From positions 1-64,000 of the forward strand of contig JBALTG010000004.1 in assembly GCA_036964625.1 (NCBI GenBank): a DNA stretch of 64,000 nt, read 5' to 3'. This DNA is from Motiliproteus sp036964625. Lineage in GTDB: Bacteria; Pseudomonadota; Gammaproteobacteria; Pseudomonadales; Balneatricaceae. Below the pieces are notes generated by a model. The model made no database searches. It worked only from the letters and a program-made list of their open reading frames with translations, and was not told where the DNA came from. Made by a program: the position numbers and the translations under genes. This document shows, one piece after another, positions 54,158 through 62,598 of this stretch; position 1 is the first letter of the stretch; every line of letters begins with the position of its first letter.

Positions 54158-54508
54158 ATGTCAGCCAGCCCTCGTGCCAGCCATGGAATTCTTTCCCTGA
54201 CCATTAAAACCAAAGAAGAACTTTACCGCAGTTACATGCCGTATATCCAAAGTGGCGGCCTGTTCGTAGCCACTCAGCGCGACTATCAGTTGGGTGAAGA
54301 GGTGTTTATGCTGCTTGATCTGATGGAGGAACCCGATAAAGTCCCCGTCAGTGGTAAGGTTGTCTGGGTTACCCCGCGCGGTGCCCAGGGTGGAAAGCAG
54401 GCGGGTATCGGCATTCAGCTGAGTGCGGATGACACTACTATTGTCGGTAAGATTGAAACCTACCTGGCAGGAGCCCTGGGTTCCGGTCGACTCACCCATA
54501 CCATGTAA
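54158..54508 (+). CDS. PilZ-domain protein
   Basis: A 116-residue protein of the type IV pilus PilZ class encoded next to holB. It has SLTIKTKEELYRSYMPYIQ, GGLFVATQRDYQLGEEVFML and VVWVTPRGAQGGKQAGIGIQ. The RxxxR c-di-GMP motif of canonical PilZ domains is absent, as in P. aeruginosa PilZ, which binds PilB and FimX instead. It starts 27 bases after holB. Confidence 0.9.
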   Translation: MSASPRASHGILSLTIKTKEELYRSYMPYIQSGGLFVATQRDYQLGEEVFMLLDLMEEPDKVPVSGKVVWVTPRGAQGGKQAGIGIQLSADDTTIVGKIETYLAGALGSGRLTHTM

Positions 54509-54566
54509 TACCTCGCCCTACAGCCGTTGTTGTAGCGCCCAATCCCCTCTTTATTGTAGTTAACTC

Positions 54567-55337
54567 ATGTTTATCGACTCGCATTGCCATCTTGATCGTC
54601 TGGACCTGGCGCCATACGACGGTCAGCTTCAACCCGTCATCGACCGCGCTCGCCACCAGGGTGTTACGCGGATGCTCTGTGTCGGCACCGATATGGCCCG
54701 TTGGCCCTCGATGTTAACTCTGATCGAGCCCTACCCACAGGTGCAGGTGTCCGTGGGGGTGCATCCGTTAAGTGATGAGATTAAACTGTTTCGCCCTGCG
54801 TCTCTGATCGAAGCGGCGGCTCACCCGCGTCTAGTCGCCATCGGCGAAACGGGATTGGATTACCATTATGGTGCAGACACATCCGCGCTCCAGCAGCGCT
54901 GCTTTGAGGCGCATCTACAGGCGGCGCAGCAGCTTAACAAGCCCGTAATCGTGCATACCCGCGCGGCTCAAGAGGATACGTTACGAATTTTGACTCAGGG
55001 ATTGCCTGATGCTGGCGGTGTGCTGCATTGCTTTACTGAAAGCTGGGAGATGGCGGAGCAAGCGCTTGATCTGGGTATGTACATCTCTTTCTCCGGCATC
55101 ATCACCTTTCGTAATGCAGCGCCCTTGCGCGAGGTTGTTCGCCGGGTGCCGCTGGAGCGGATCCTGGTTGAAACCGATGCGCCTTATTTGACTCCGGTTC
55201 CACACCGGGGTCACTCCAATGAGCCCTGTTATGTTCGCGATGTAGCAGAAGCGGTGGCCGCAATCAAAGAGCTGAGTCTGGACCAGGTGGCAGAAACAAC
55301 AAGTGCTAATTTTGAGCGCTTGTTTGGCACAATCTGA
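54567..55337 (+). CDS. tatD: TatD-family metal-dependent hydrolase
   Basis: A 256-residue amidohydrolase-fold protein. Metal ligands are visible in FIDSHCHLDRLDL, GETGLDYHYG, IVHTRAAQEDTLRIL, HCFTES and ETDAPYLTPVPHRG. The family has DNase and exonuclease activity. By position and sequence this is the YcfH-like paralogue downstream of holB/pilZ, so the symbol covers the family rather than the exact E. coli orthologue. Confidence 0.92.
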   Translation: MFIDSHCHLDRLDLAPYDGQLQPVIDRARHQGVTRMLCVGTDMARWPSMLTLIEPYPQVQVSVGVHPLSDEIKLFRPASLIEAAAHPRLVAIGETGLDYHYGADTSALQQRCFEAHLQAAQQLNKPVIVHTRAAQEDTLRILTQGLPDAGGVLHCFTESWEMAEQALDLGMYISFSGIITFRNAAPLREVVRRVPLERILVETDAPYLTPVPHRGHSNEPCYVRDVAEAVAAIKELSLDQVAETTSANFERLFGTI

Positions 55338-55498
55338 ATTGAAACTGATTTGAAGCGCGGAGCGCGCCTGCACCCTTTTGTTGTCTTGAGGTGCTTGTGG
55401 CGAGGCTCGGTAAGGAGCGGCTTTGCTTTCTGTGCTCGGCGAAGTGATCGACTTGCTGGGTAATGGTTTAATGGGTCGTCTGATTTAAGATCCGGGGT

Positions 55499-56389
55499 AT
55501 GAATATTGTGAATTATATTGAACCACTGTACCGGCCTCCCAGCGAGGCGCGCTCGCTAATCCTGCAAATCACCAACGGCTGTAGCTACAATCAATGCACC
55601 TTCTGCTCGATGTACCGCGCGCCGCAGAAAAAGTTCAGCGCCAAGTCAGAGCAGGATGTTTCTGCCGAGATTGTTAGCGTCTCCCGTCGTATCCCTTCGG
55701 TTGACCGGGTGTTTTTAGCCGATGGCGACGCAATGGCCTTATCGATACGTCGGTTGCTTCATGTGCTCGGTTGCATCCGTACCCATCTTAGTTCGGTTCG
55801 GCGTGTTTCTGCATACTGCCTGCCGCGGAATCTAAAAAATAAAACGGTCGATCAGCTCGTTCAGCTTCGTGACGCGGGATTGCAGCTGGTCTATGTCGGG
55901 GTTGAATCCGGCGACGATGAGGTGCTGGAGAAGGTATGTAAAGGGGAGACCTACCAATCAACCCTGGAGGCTCTGAACAAGCTCAAAGCGGCGGGCATCA
56001 GTGTCTCGGTGATGGTGTTGAATGGGCTCGGCGGGCGTTTGCTCAGTGCCCAGCATGCGGTTAATTCTGCGCGGTTGGTGTCAGCGGCTCAGCCGCAATA
56101 TCTATCGACACTGGTGCTCTCTCTGCCTCAGGGGGAGGCTCGGTTTCAGCAGGGCTTTGCCGGGGCATATCAGCCGTTGAATCAGCTTGAGTTGTTTACG
56201 GAGATGGAGCTATTTGTTGATAATCTGCATCTGGATAAAACCATCTTTCGCAGTGATCATGCATCGAACTACCTGGTGTTGAAAGGCGTGCTGGGGCGGG
56301 ATAAGGCGCGTTTGTTAGCCCAGGTGCGGTCAGCGATAGCGGATCCGAATGCAACGGGTCTGCGGCCTGAGTGGGCCAGGGGGTTCTGA
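55499..56389 (+). CDS. Radical SAM protein
   Basis: A 296-residue protein. The [4Fe-4S]-SAM motif CSYNQCTFC lies near residue 28 after LILQITNG. Further core blocks are VFLADGDAMALS and LVYVGVESGDDEVLEKVCKG. It belongs to the Elp3/B12-binding-like radical SAM superfamily without an extra domain; the substrate is unknown. It overlaps the start of the DUF1285 gene by one base (TGATG), so they form a unit. Confidence 0.88.
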   Translation: MNIVNYIEPLYRPPSEARSLILQITNGCSYNQCTFCSMYRAPQKKFSAKSEQDVSAEIVSVSRRIPSVDRVFLADGDAMALSIRRLLHVLGCIRTHLSSVRRVSAYCLPRNLKNKTVDQLVQLRDAGLQLVYVGVESGDDEVLEKVCKGETYQSTLEALNKLKAAGISVSVMVLNGLGGRLLSAQHAVNSARLVSAAQPQYLSTLVLSLPQGEARFQQGFAGAYQPLNQLELFTEMELFVDNLHLDKTIFRSDHASNYLVLKGVLGRDKARLLAQVRSAIADPNATGLRPEWARGF

Positions 56390-56970
56390 TGAAAGTTGAT
56401 ATTGGCGCCATCGCGCAGCAGCTAGACCCAGGTCAAGCTCGGTCCCTTCCGCCGGTAATGAGCTGGGATCCGGTGCTTAGCGGCGATATTGATCTCTTCG
56501 TTAATCGCCAGGGAGAGTGGTTTCATGAGGGTACCCGGTTTGAGCGTGAGGCGCTGGCTAAGTTATTCGGATCGATTTTGCGTAAAGATGGCGACGACTA
56601 TTTTGTGCTAACGCCGGTCGAAAAATGGCGGATTACAGTTGAAGATGTCCCCTTTCTGATCACCCAGCTGGATCTGGTTGATCCTGGGCCCGAGCAGCAG
56701 CTCCAGTTGCAGACCAGTCTGGGTGACAGTGTCTGTGTCGATGCGGCCCATCCTTTGTGGTTGGTGAGCGACCCCATCACGGGGGAGCCTTCACCCTATG
56801 TGCGTGTTCGCGACCGCCTCGATGGGCTGCTGGCGCGGTCGGTGTTTTATCAGCTGGTTGATCTGGCCGCCGAGCATCAGGTCGAGGGTAAGGTTCAATT
56901 TGGCATTTATAGCTGCGGTCAATTTTTTGCGTTAACGGATGCGATTGAGTCTGACGGTGGCGCGGGCTAA
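56389..56970 (+). CDS. DUF1285 family protein
   Basis: A 193-residue protein with the DUF1285 pattern: GDIDLFVNRQGEWFHEGTRF, LFGSILRKDGDDYFVLTPVE and KWRITVEDVPFLI. It is soluble and of unknown function. Its start is coupled to the radical SAM gene. Confidence 0.88.
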   Translation: MKVDIGAIAQQLDPGQARSLPPVMSWDPVLSGDIDLFVNRQGEWFHEGTRFEREALAKLFGSILRKDGDDYFVLTPVEKWRITVEDVPFLITQLDLVDPGPEQQLQLQTSLGDSVCVDAAHPLWLVSDPITGEPSPYVRVRDRLDGLLARSVFYQLVDLAAEHQVEGKVQFGIYSCGQFFALTDAIESDGGAG

Positions 56971-57025
56971 GCGCAGGTCTTGTAAGCGAGGGTTTATTGG
57001 CCTGGCTTGTCTATATCCTATTAGT

Positions 57026-57273
57026 CCGGTGGGTTAATAGGATGCGCAAGGATGCGTAGGTGTTGATCGAATATATGTCCAGGTCGCTGAAAACAAACGA
57101 TTTAACGCAGCAGTGTTAGGTTTTAGGGGCGAAGGGCAAATAGCTACCTGATTACCCATGATCTTCAGCCATCACCGCGCCAAGTCATGGGAATACGAGC
57201 TTGTGAGAATAGATCGGTTGCATCATGGCTGAGCTTTGTGGGTAATCAGGAATAGCTATGGGACCTGTTTTCC
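57026..57273. repeat. 136-bp-family repeat copy interrupted by a 105-bp insertion
   Basis: Outer parts match the 13.7 kb copy: GGGTTAATAGGATGCGCAAG at the left, and GGGCAAATAGCT then ATGGGACCTGTTTTCCC at the right. The palindrome block is split by the insertion at 57146-57250. Together they fill most of the 310-base gap between two convergent genes; nothing else is seen there. Confidence 0.82.
57146..57250. mobile_element. 105-bp miniature inverted-repeat element with 7-bp target duplication
   Basis: The ends CCTGATTACCCA and TGGGTAATCAGG are perfect inverse complements, with partial pairing continuing inward (TCTTCAGCCA with TGGCTGAG). AATAGCT occurs directly on both sides (57139-57145 and 57251-57257). 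The 13.7 kb copy of the surrounding repeat shows the empty site with a single AATAGCT. There is no coding capacity, so a transposase elsewhere must have moved it. Confidence 0.8.
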
Positions 57274-57280
57274 CACTCGG

Positions 57281-59419
57281 TTAATAGCCCCGGCGCCAGC
57301 GGTGGTAACGCTCGACATAGCCTAGGAGCCGATGCGGGATATGGGCTCGCTTCCATTCTCCCGCCGCGTATTTGTTCGCCTCGCTCAGGGTCGGGTAGAT
57401 ATGGATCGTACCGAGGATCTTGTTCAAGCCCAGCCCGTGGCGCATCGACAGGGTGAACTCGCCGATCAATTCACCGGCTAGTGGGCCGACAATAGTGGCG
57501 CCCAGGATTCTGTCTTTTCCGGGGACGGTGAGTACCTTGACCAATCCGGAAGCATTTTCATCGGTGATGGCGCGATCGAGTTCCTTGAGGTCGAAATGGG
57601 TAGTCTCGTAAGGGATTCCCTGGGCCTTGGCTTCCTGCTCGTTAAGACCGACCCTGGCCAGTTCCGGGTCGGTGAAGGTGGCCGCAGGAATCAAGGAGTA
57701 ATCAACCTTGAACCGTTTCAGCCCTCCCAGTAAGGCATTAACCACCGCATACCAGGCTTGATGGGCCGCGCTGTGGGTGAATTGATAGGGGCTGCAGACA
57801 TCGCCGCACGCATAGATGTTAGGAAAGCGGGTTTGCAGGAACTCATTGACCTCGATGCGACCATCGCGGGTCAGCGGAATCGCGAGCTGTTCTAGCCCGA
57901 ATCCGCTGACATTGGCTTTGCGTCCGGTGGCGACCAGCAACTGGTCAAAGCCGATCTCGATACGCTCCCCATCGAATTCGCAGTGCAGCCTTTTTTCTCC
58001 TCCGGTGGTTACGAATTCGAGCATCTTGTGATTGAGACGAAGGTCGACCCCTTCAGCGATAAATTTCTGCTGCACATACTCGGCAACGTCGGCGTCCTCT
58101 TTAGGCAGCAGTCGCGGTCCTCGTAACACCTGGATGACTTGGGTGCCGAGGCGCTGAAATGCCTGTGCCAGCTCGCAGCCGATCGGCCCGCCGCCCAGTA
58201 CCAGTAACCGTCTAGGCTGTTCACGTATCGACCACAGGGTGTCGGAGGTCAGCGGCGCCATTGCGTCGATGTTGGGGATCGGCGGCATTGCAGGGCGAGC
58301 CCCAGTGGCGACAACGATGTTACGGGTGGTGATAATCTTGCCTGCCACTTCGACCCGATAGGGCGACAGGATGCGGGCCTCGCCCTGGATGCAATCAACC
58401 CCCAGGCCGGTATAGCGCTCGATTGAGTCATGCGGCTCAACGGTTTTTATCACCCGCTGCACACGCTCCATGATTTCGGCGAAATCGAAGCGGAGTTCGA
58501 CATGTTCGATGCCCAGCTGCTTGGCTTTACGCGCTTCGGCGATAAATTTGGCCGAGCGCAACAGCGCCTTGGAGGGCACGCAGCCGGTGTTGAGGCAGTC
58601 GCCGCCCATTCGATGCTTTTCAATCAGGCTCACCTTGGCTTTAGTTGCGGCCGCGATATAGGCGCTGACCAGGCCCGCAGATCCCCCGCCGATAACCACC
58701 AGATTGGTATCAAACCGGCGGGGTTTGTCGATGCCGCGGTAGACCTGACGGCTACGGAACAGCGCGACTATTTTTTTGGCCAATAACGGGAATATCCCTA
58801 ATAGGCAGAAAGAGATGATCAGCCCGGGAGAGAGGATCCCCTGCAGCGTTTCTATCTGTCCCAGCTGGGTACCTGCGTTAACAAACACCATCGTACCCAC
58901 TAGCATGCCGACCTGGCTGATCCCGTAGAAGGTGAGGGTGCGTAGATGTGTAAGCCCCATGACCAGGTTGATCACGAAGAACGGAAACAGCGGTACCAGG
59001 CGCAGGGTAAACAGATAGAACGCACCATCACGCTCGATGCCGGCGTTGATCGATTGCAACTGCTTGCCGAAGCGCTGTTCCAGCATGCCTCGGAATAGAT
59101 AACGCGAGACCAGAAACGCCAGGGTTGCGCCAATCGAGCTGGCAAAAGAGACCAGAATCAGCCCCCAGCTGAAACCGAACAGCGCGCCTGCCGCCAGGGT
59201 CATGACCGCCGCGCCCGGCAGTGATAATGCCGTAATCAGAATATAGAGGATAAAGAATCCGCCGCCCGTCAGTAATGGGCTTTGCTGAAATGATTGTTGG
59301 AAATCAACTTGATGTTGCTTGAACGTGTCCAGGCTGAGCAGCTGGTGCAGGTCGAACAAAAAAAACAGGGCTCCCAGCACGGCGAGCACGGCGAACAGCA
59401 AGAGTTTTTTTAGAGACAT
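57281..59419 (-). CDS. TVP38/TMEM64 membrane domain fused to a mercuric-reductase-like FAD oxidoreductase
   Basis: A 712-residue fusion. Residues 1-225 are a SNARE-associated/DedA-type membrane domain of about six helices (SLPGAAVMTLAAGALFGF; LRLVPLFPFFVINLVMG). From about 238 comes a complete pyridine nucleotide-disulfide oxidoreductase: FAD motif VVIGGGSAGLVSA, redox pair C275/C280 in GGDCLNTGCVPSK, NAD motif VLGGGPIGCELAQAF, YACGDVC and the C-terminal HIYPTLSEA with the catalytic His-Glu pair. All active-site residues are present. The substrate is unknown; a membrane-linked disulfide or quinone reductase is possible. There are no N-terminal heavy-metal domains and no mer genes nearby. Confidence 0.9.
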   Translation of the reverse strand: MSLKKLLLFAVLAVLGALFFLFDLHQLLSLDTFKQHQVDFQQSFQQSPLLTGGGFFILYILITALSLPGAAVMTLAAGALFGFSWGLILVSFASSIGATLAFLVSRYLFRGMLEQRFGKQLQSINAGIERDGAFYLFTLRLVPLFPFFVINLVMGLTHLRTLTFYGISQVGMLVGTMVFVNAGTQLGQIETLQGILSPGLIISFCLLGIFPLLAKKIVALFRSRQVYRGIDKPRRFDTNLVVIGGGSAGLVSAYIAAATKAKVSLIEKHRMGGDCLNTGCVPSKALLRSAKFIAEARKAKQLGIEHVELRFDFAEIMERVQRVIKTVEPHDSIERYTGLGVDCIQGEARILSPYRVEVAGKIITTRNIVVATGARPAMPPIPNIDAMAPLTSDTLWSIREQPRRLLVLGGGPIGCELAQAFQRLGTQVIQVLRGPRLLPKEDADVAEYVQQKFIAEGVDLRLNHKMLEFVTTGGEKRLHCEFDGERIEIGFDQLLVATGRKANVSGFGLEQLAIPLTRDGRIEVNEFLQTRFPNIYACGDVCSPYQFTHSAAHQAWYAVVNALLGGLKRFKVDYSLIPAATFTDPELARVGLNEQEAKAQGIPYETTHFDLKELDRAITDENASGLVKVLTVPGKDRILGATIVGPLAGELIGEFTLSMRHGLGLNKILGTIHIYPTLSEANKYAAGEWKRAHIPHRLLGYVERYHRWRRGY

Positions 59420-59550
59420 AGATAAGCCGCTTCTGTTAGCGATAGGGGTGGGATGTAAAGGTCGAACACTGCAGACGAACGGAGTTCTCCAGCGTTACAG
59501 GTTTGCAGGTTAAAATAGTGTAAAAACAGACCATTATCGAGTTTTTATGG

Positions 59551-59705
59551 CTAGGAGCCTGTCGGGTTTGGGCGATCGTAGCGAGTGAGATACGATTTGA
59601 GGTGGATTTTTTGATCATCCGAGGCGATAAATCGACAGGAAAGCCGTTTTACACAGCGATAGCAGCCCGTAGGGCCGCTGTTGTGTGCCAAGCGGCCCGC
59701 AGAGA
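59551..59705. repeat. Half of a hairpin element with an inserted module
   Basis: Starts CTAGGAGCCTGTCGGGTTTG and continues with GATCGTAGCGAG, matching family B ends. From about 59620 the sequence GATAAATCGACAGGAAAGCC and onward to the CCCGTAGGGC palindrome matches, inverted, the 71-bp modules at 26.9-27.1 kb. No right-hand terminal repeat is found. Confidence 0.7.
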
Positions 59706-59899
59706 ACGCGCCGGACTTGTTTGTAGCTTCCCAGGCCTTGTGGTGATTGCCAGGTTTGCTGGCAGTGTTTTTTTGTTGCGCTGCAGTAATGGGCTGGGAG
59801 ATGTGTTTTAATACACCTAAGGTAATAGAGGGTATGGATATGCCTTCGGTTGTTTTTTTTGCTATATTGCCCTACTTATTACGTGTGAAGGGACTCACT

Positions 59900-60463
59900 A
59901 TGTCCGATGGACTATTACTCGACCAGCTTAAGCTGGTCGGCAAGAATGCGCTTGGGTTTGTTGCGATCTTGTGCTGCAGTTTTATTTTCATTCTCTGGCT
60001 GACTGATGTTCCTCTGCTCAGTTATCGCGAAGCCAGCAATCATCTGTTCCGAACCGGTATCGACCTGTTTTGGATAATGTGGCTGGCCGGAGCCGCTATA
60101 CTTCTGGTCACTGCGATTTTGCTCTGGCTTAGTTGTCTGCTTATTACCCATAGGGCCGCCGGTCCCCTGTTTCGCTTCTCCCGAAACCTTGAGGCAGCGA
60201 TCAAGCGTGACACTACTCCACTCTTGGGAATCAGGTCTGGTGATCATTTTCAGGAGGAGAGTGAGTGCCTGTTGAGCACGGTCCAGCGCTTGTCCGCTCA
60301 TGAAAAACAGTTGGTCAATGATTGCCGTCAGGTGATCGATCAGCTTGCCCAGCTGCAATTTGATCCTGTTAAGAGTTCTGGCGATGGGGGAGGGCGCAGC
60401 TTGCAGGAGCGTCTGGTTCAGTTAAAAGCAACGGCTGCACAGGGGGTTATCAATGCACATTAA
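59900..60463 (+). CDS. Two-helix membrane protein with a HAMP-like segment
   Basis: A 187-residue protein. Two membrane helices (about 16-35 and 55-80) bracket a short periplasmic loop. They are followed by HRAAGPLFRFSRNLEAAIKR, which resembles the HAMP-like signature of redox-associated sensor proteins, and a cytoplasmic helical tail with no output domain. AAGGGA precedes ATG 59900; the frame is open upstream but has no better start. The cytochrome gene overlaps its end by 11 bases. By position it is the membrane partner of the cytochrome; the function is unknown. Confidence 0.75.
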   Translation: MSDGLLLDQLKLVGKNALGFVAILCCSFIFILWLTDVPLLSYREASNHLFRTGIDLFWIMWLAGAAILLVTAILLWLSCLLITHRAAGPLFRFSRNLEAAIKRDTTPLLGIRSGDHFQEESECLLSTVQRLSAHEKQLVNDCRQVIDQLAQLQFDPVKSSGDGGGRSLQERLVQLKATAAQGVINAH

Positions 60464-61232
60464 AATCGTATCGAAGTTTCTCGGCGCGACTGTGTTGGTG
60501 AGTCTGCTCAGTGTTTTATCGGCGTACAGTATGCTGGTGCCAACACAAACGATGGAGAGTGCCGCGTGTAACAGCTGTCACCTCTGGAGTAGTAGTGTCG
60601 ATATTACAGCAGATCCTACTTTGCTTGCTTCCCAAGAGCTGCTTTGTGCTGACTGTCATGCCGGTGCGCTAATTGCCAGCCACCCCAGTGGTGTTACCCC
60701 GTCGATGGCCGTGCCCGCAACGTTACCGTTGGACTGGAAGGGTGATGTGACCTGTAGCAGCTGTCATCTGGTACATAGTCAGATTCATGGGGCGTTGCGC
60801 GCCGAAAATGCGGGTGCTCCATTCTGTGAATCCTGCCATCCGCAGACATTTTTTGCCAGTATGGTCGATGGGGGTACGTCGACCATCATATCTGGGCATC
60901 TGGGCGCTAGTGGGGTGTTGCAAGACCCCTATTCTATTGAATGCATGAGCTGCCATATAGAGGAAGGTGAGGCCGGCCAGGAGTTTCCTGTCAGTGTCGA
61001 TGGGCAGGGGAATGTGCGTCATCGGGGCGCCAACCATCCGGTGGGTGGCTCTTATGAGGGCGCATCTTCATACGGCGGCTATCGTCCGATCAGCCAGCTG
61101 CACGAGAATATTGTTTTGCCAAACGGCTTAATAAGTTGTGTCTCTTGTCATCTTGGTTATAGCGAAACCCATGGCGAGCTGGTCACCCTTAATGATACCT
61201 CCGCCCTCTGTTATCAATGTCACCAGCTTTAA
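60453..61232 (+). CDS. Seven-haem c-type cytochrome
   Basis: A 259-residue exported protein. The N-terminal hydrophobic stretch (FLGATVLVSLLSVLSAYSM) is a signal peptide or anchor. Seven CxxCH motifs start at residues 39, 65, 101, 125, 164, 229 and 253, the first four closely spaced. Extra histidines (for example in GHLGAS and ANHPVGG) could be distal ligands. It is of the doubled-CxxCH or tetrahaem-like class and has no catalytic domain I recognise. It is translationally coupled to the upstream membrane gene, and a second membrane gene follows 32 bases later. Likely a periplasmic electron carrier or redox sensor; this is inference. Confidence 0.9.
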   Translation: MHIKIVSKFLGATVLVSLLSVLSAYSMLVPTQTMESAACNSCHLWSSSVDITADPTLLASQELLCADCHAGALIASHPSGVTPSMAVPATLPLDWKGDVTCSSCHLVHSQIHGALRAENAGAPFCESCHPQTFFASMVDGGTSTIISGHLGASGVLQDPYSIECMSCHIEEGEAGQEFPVSVDGQGNVRHRGANHPVGGSYEGASSYGGYRPISQLHENIVLPNGLISCVSCHLGYSETHGELVTLNDTSALCYQCHQL

Positions 61233-61264
61233 GTCCGGATTAACTCCGGCTCTAGGACCGAACG

Positions 61265-61849
61265 ATGCCAGCACACCACCCAAGACGGAAGAAATTTATT
61301 GATCCTAACCTGCAGGGCCGGTACTGGTTACTGCTAATCGCGATCGAGTTGCTGATCGTAGGGCTGGTCTTGCTTTATGCTTATCAAGGTATGCAGCAGG
61401 CCTTGCAGGAAAGTTTATACTCTATCCATACCAGCAGCCGGCAGGCACAGATCGATGGTTTTTTTCTGATGATGGGGGAGGTTGTAGTGCTGACCCTGTT
61501 GGTCAATCTTCTGCTGCTGGCCGTAGGTCATCAGTTGTGGGTTCGTCGCGTGCGCCGGTTACAGCAGCAACTTAAGGGCCAATTAGAAAGTCTTGCTCAG
61601 CTGAATTTCTGCACCTCAGAGAATATTTCCGGTGTGACGGACTCAGACCATGAACTGAGCGTTCTGTTGTCACGCTGGTCGCAGCGCGAACGCAGCCGCT
61701 TTAGTTCGTTAACAGCGTTGATCGCCAATATCCCCGACCCTCTGCTGTTGACTCAATTGCAGGCTATAGAGCTGCAGGGGCGTTTGGAAAAAGCACTGGA
61801 TGAGTTCCTTCTTAATCCCAATGCAAGCAAGCTTAGGCAGCAGGAATGA
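61265..61849 (+). CDS. Two-helix membrane protein downstream of the cytochrome
   Basis: A 194-residue protein with a basic N-terminus (HHPRRKKF), membrane helices at about 20-42 and 68-92 and a periplasmic loop of about 25 residues. The cytoplasmic tail is helical (RRVRRLQQQLKGQLESLAQL and further). The layout mirrors the 59.9 kb protein, although sequence similarity between them is low. There is no enzymatic output domain. It is third in a likely operon with the seven-haem cytochrome. No family is assigned. Confidence 0.72.
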   Translation: MPAHHPRRKKFIDPNLQGRYWLLLIAIELLIVGLVLLYAYQGMQQALQESLYSIHTSSRQAQIDGFFLMMGEVVVLTLLVNLLLLAVGHQLWVRRVRRLQQQLKGQLESLAQLNFCTSENISGVTDSDHELSVLLSRWSQRERSRFSSLTALIANIPDPLLLTQLQAIELQGRLEKALDEFLLNPNASKLRQQE

Positions 61850-61984
61850 CGTCTCTGTACCTGTTTAGGGTTGGCTCACCTCAATCCAATGCTGGCTTTT
61901 TGGTTGCAGCTCGACCGGGCTCTTGAGCATTCGCGCAAAGCCACTCGGTCAGCAGCAGTCTATGCTCCGTGCGGTTATGTCGCT

Positions 61985-62232
61985 CCGGAAACATCGCTAA
62001 AGGCGTCGAACTCAGGGCGGTGCTTGCTGAGCTGGGGTGGCGTCGCCCATCAGGCCGCGGAGCCCTATCCAGCGCAGGATGTTGTAGGCCATGACTGCAA
62101 GCGCCATGACCAGATCGTTGGCACGTCAAACTTGCCGGAAGGCCGGCGTTCAAGATCCAGATCTGTTTTGAATTCACTATCAATCTGCTCGCTGGTGGCG
62201 TGATCGCAGTCGGTACACTAGGCTTTCTGTCC
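61985..62232 (-). pseudogene. IS1380-family transposase remnant
   Basis: On the minus strand from 62202 the frame reads HATSEQIDSEFKTDLDLERR then PSGKFDV. After a one-base shift it continues ANDLVMALAVMAYNILRWIG then LRGLMGD, and later HRPEFDAFSDV. This is the C-terminal part of an IS1380-type DDE transposase. It has a frameshift, an internal deletion and no N-terminal two thirds. I could not find the element's ends. Confidence 0.7.
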
Positions 62233-62240
62233 CAGATCAC

Positions 62241-62598
62241 CCCCCCAGCCCCCCCCAGACCACCTGCCCCGGACCACCTGCCATTAGTGCTACAGGTTAT
62301 TTCTTGCCGGGCTCAACGCGCTTCTACACTGCACGGGTGATACGCGCATTCTTATGGGTGTCTGCGACGGGCTATCCTCTGCGGAAAGCTCTTTGTCTCA
62401 GCGGTCTCTCTCTGTATCAGAAGCGGCCAAATCCTGTAGCAACAATTCGTAATAGTTGAGTAATAATTTGCTGACGTTGAGGTTTTATATTGTTCACGCA
62501 CCGCGTGTGCTTTCTCAAATGCTGGTAACAACCTGGATGATTGCAGCCACAGGTTTGTTCGGTGTTTATCCAATCATCGCTGACCGAGGACTGAACCT
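62241..62598. other. Spacer between the transposase remnant and the permease, no gene seen
   Basis: About 360 bases. Begins with C-rich stretches (CCCCCCC and CCCCCCCC near 62238-62262). No supported open frame. It probably contains insertion-sequence debris and the permease promoter. GAGGA at 62585-62589 could be the permease ribosome site. Confidence 0.5.

Noticed and set aside
59747..59899. Extended N-terminus for the HAMP-like membrane protein
   Set aside because: The extra 51 codons lack a ribosome site and part derives from spacer next to a repeat; ATG 59900 has a good site and starts before the first conserved helix.
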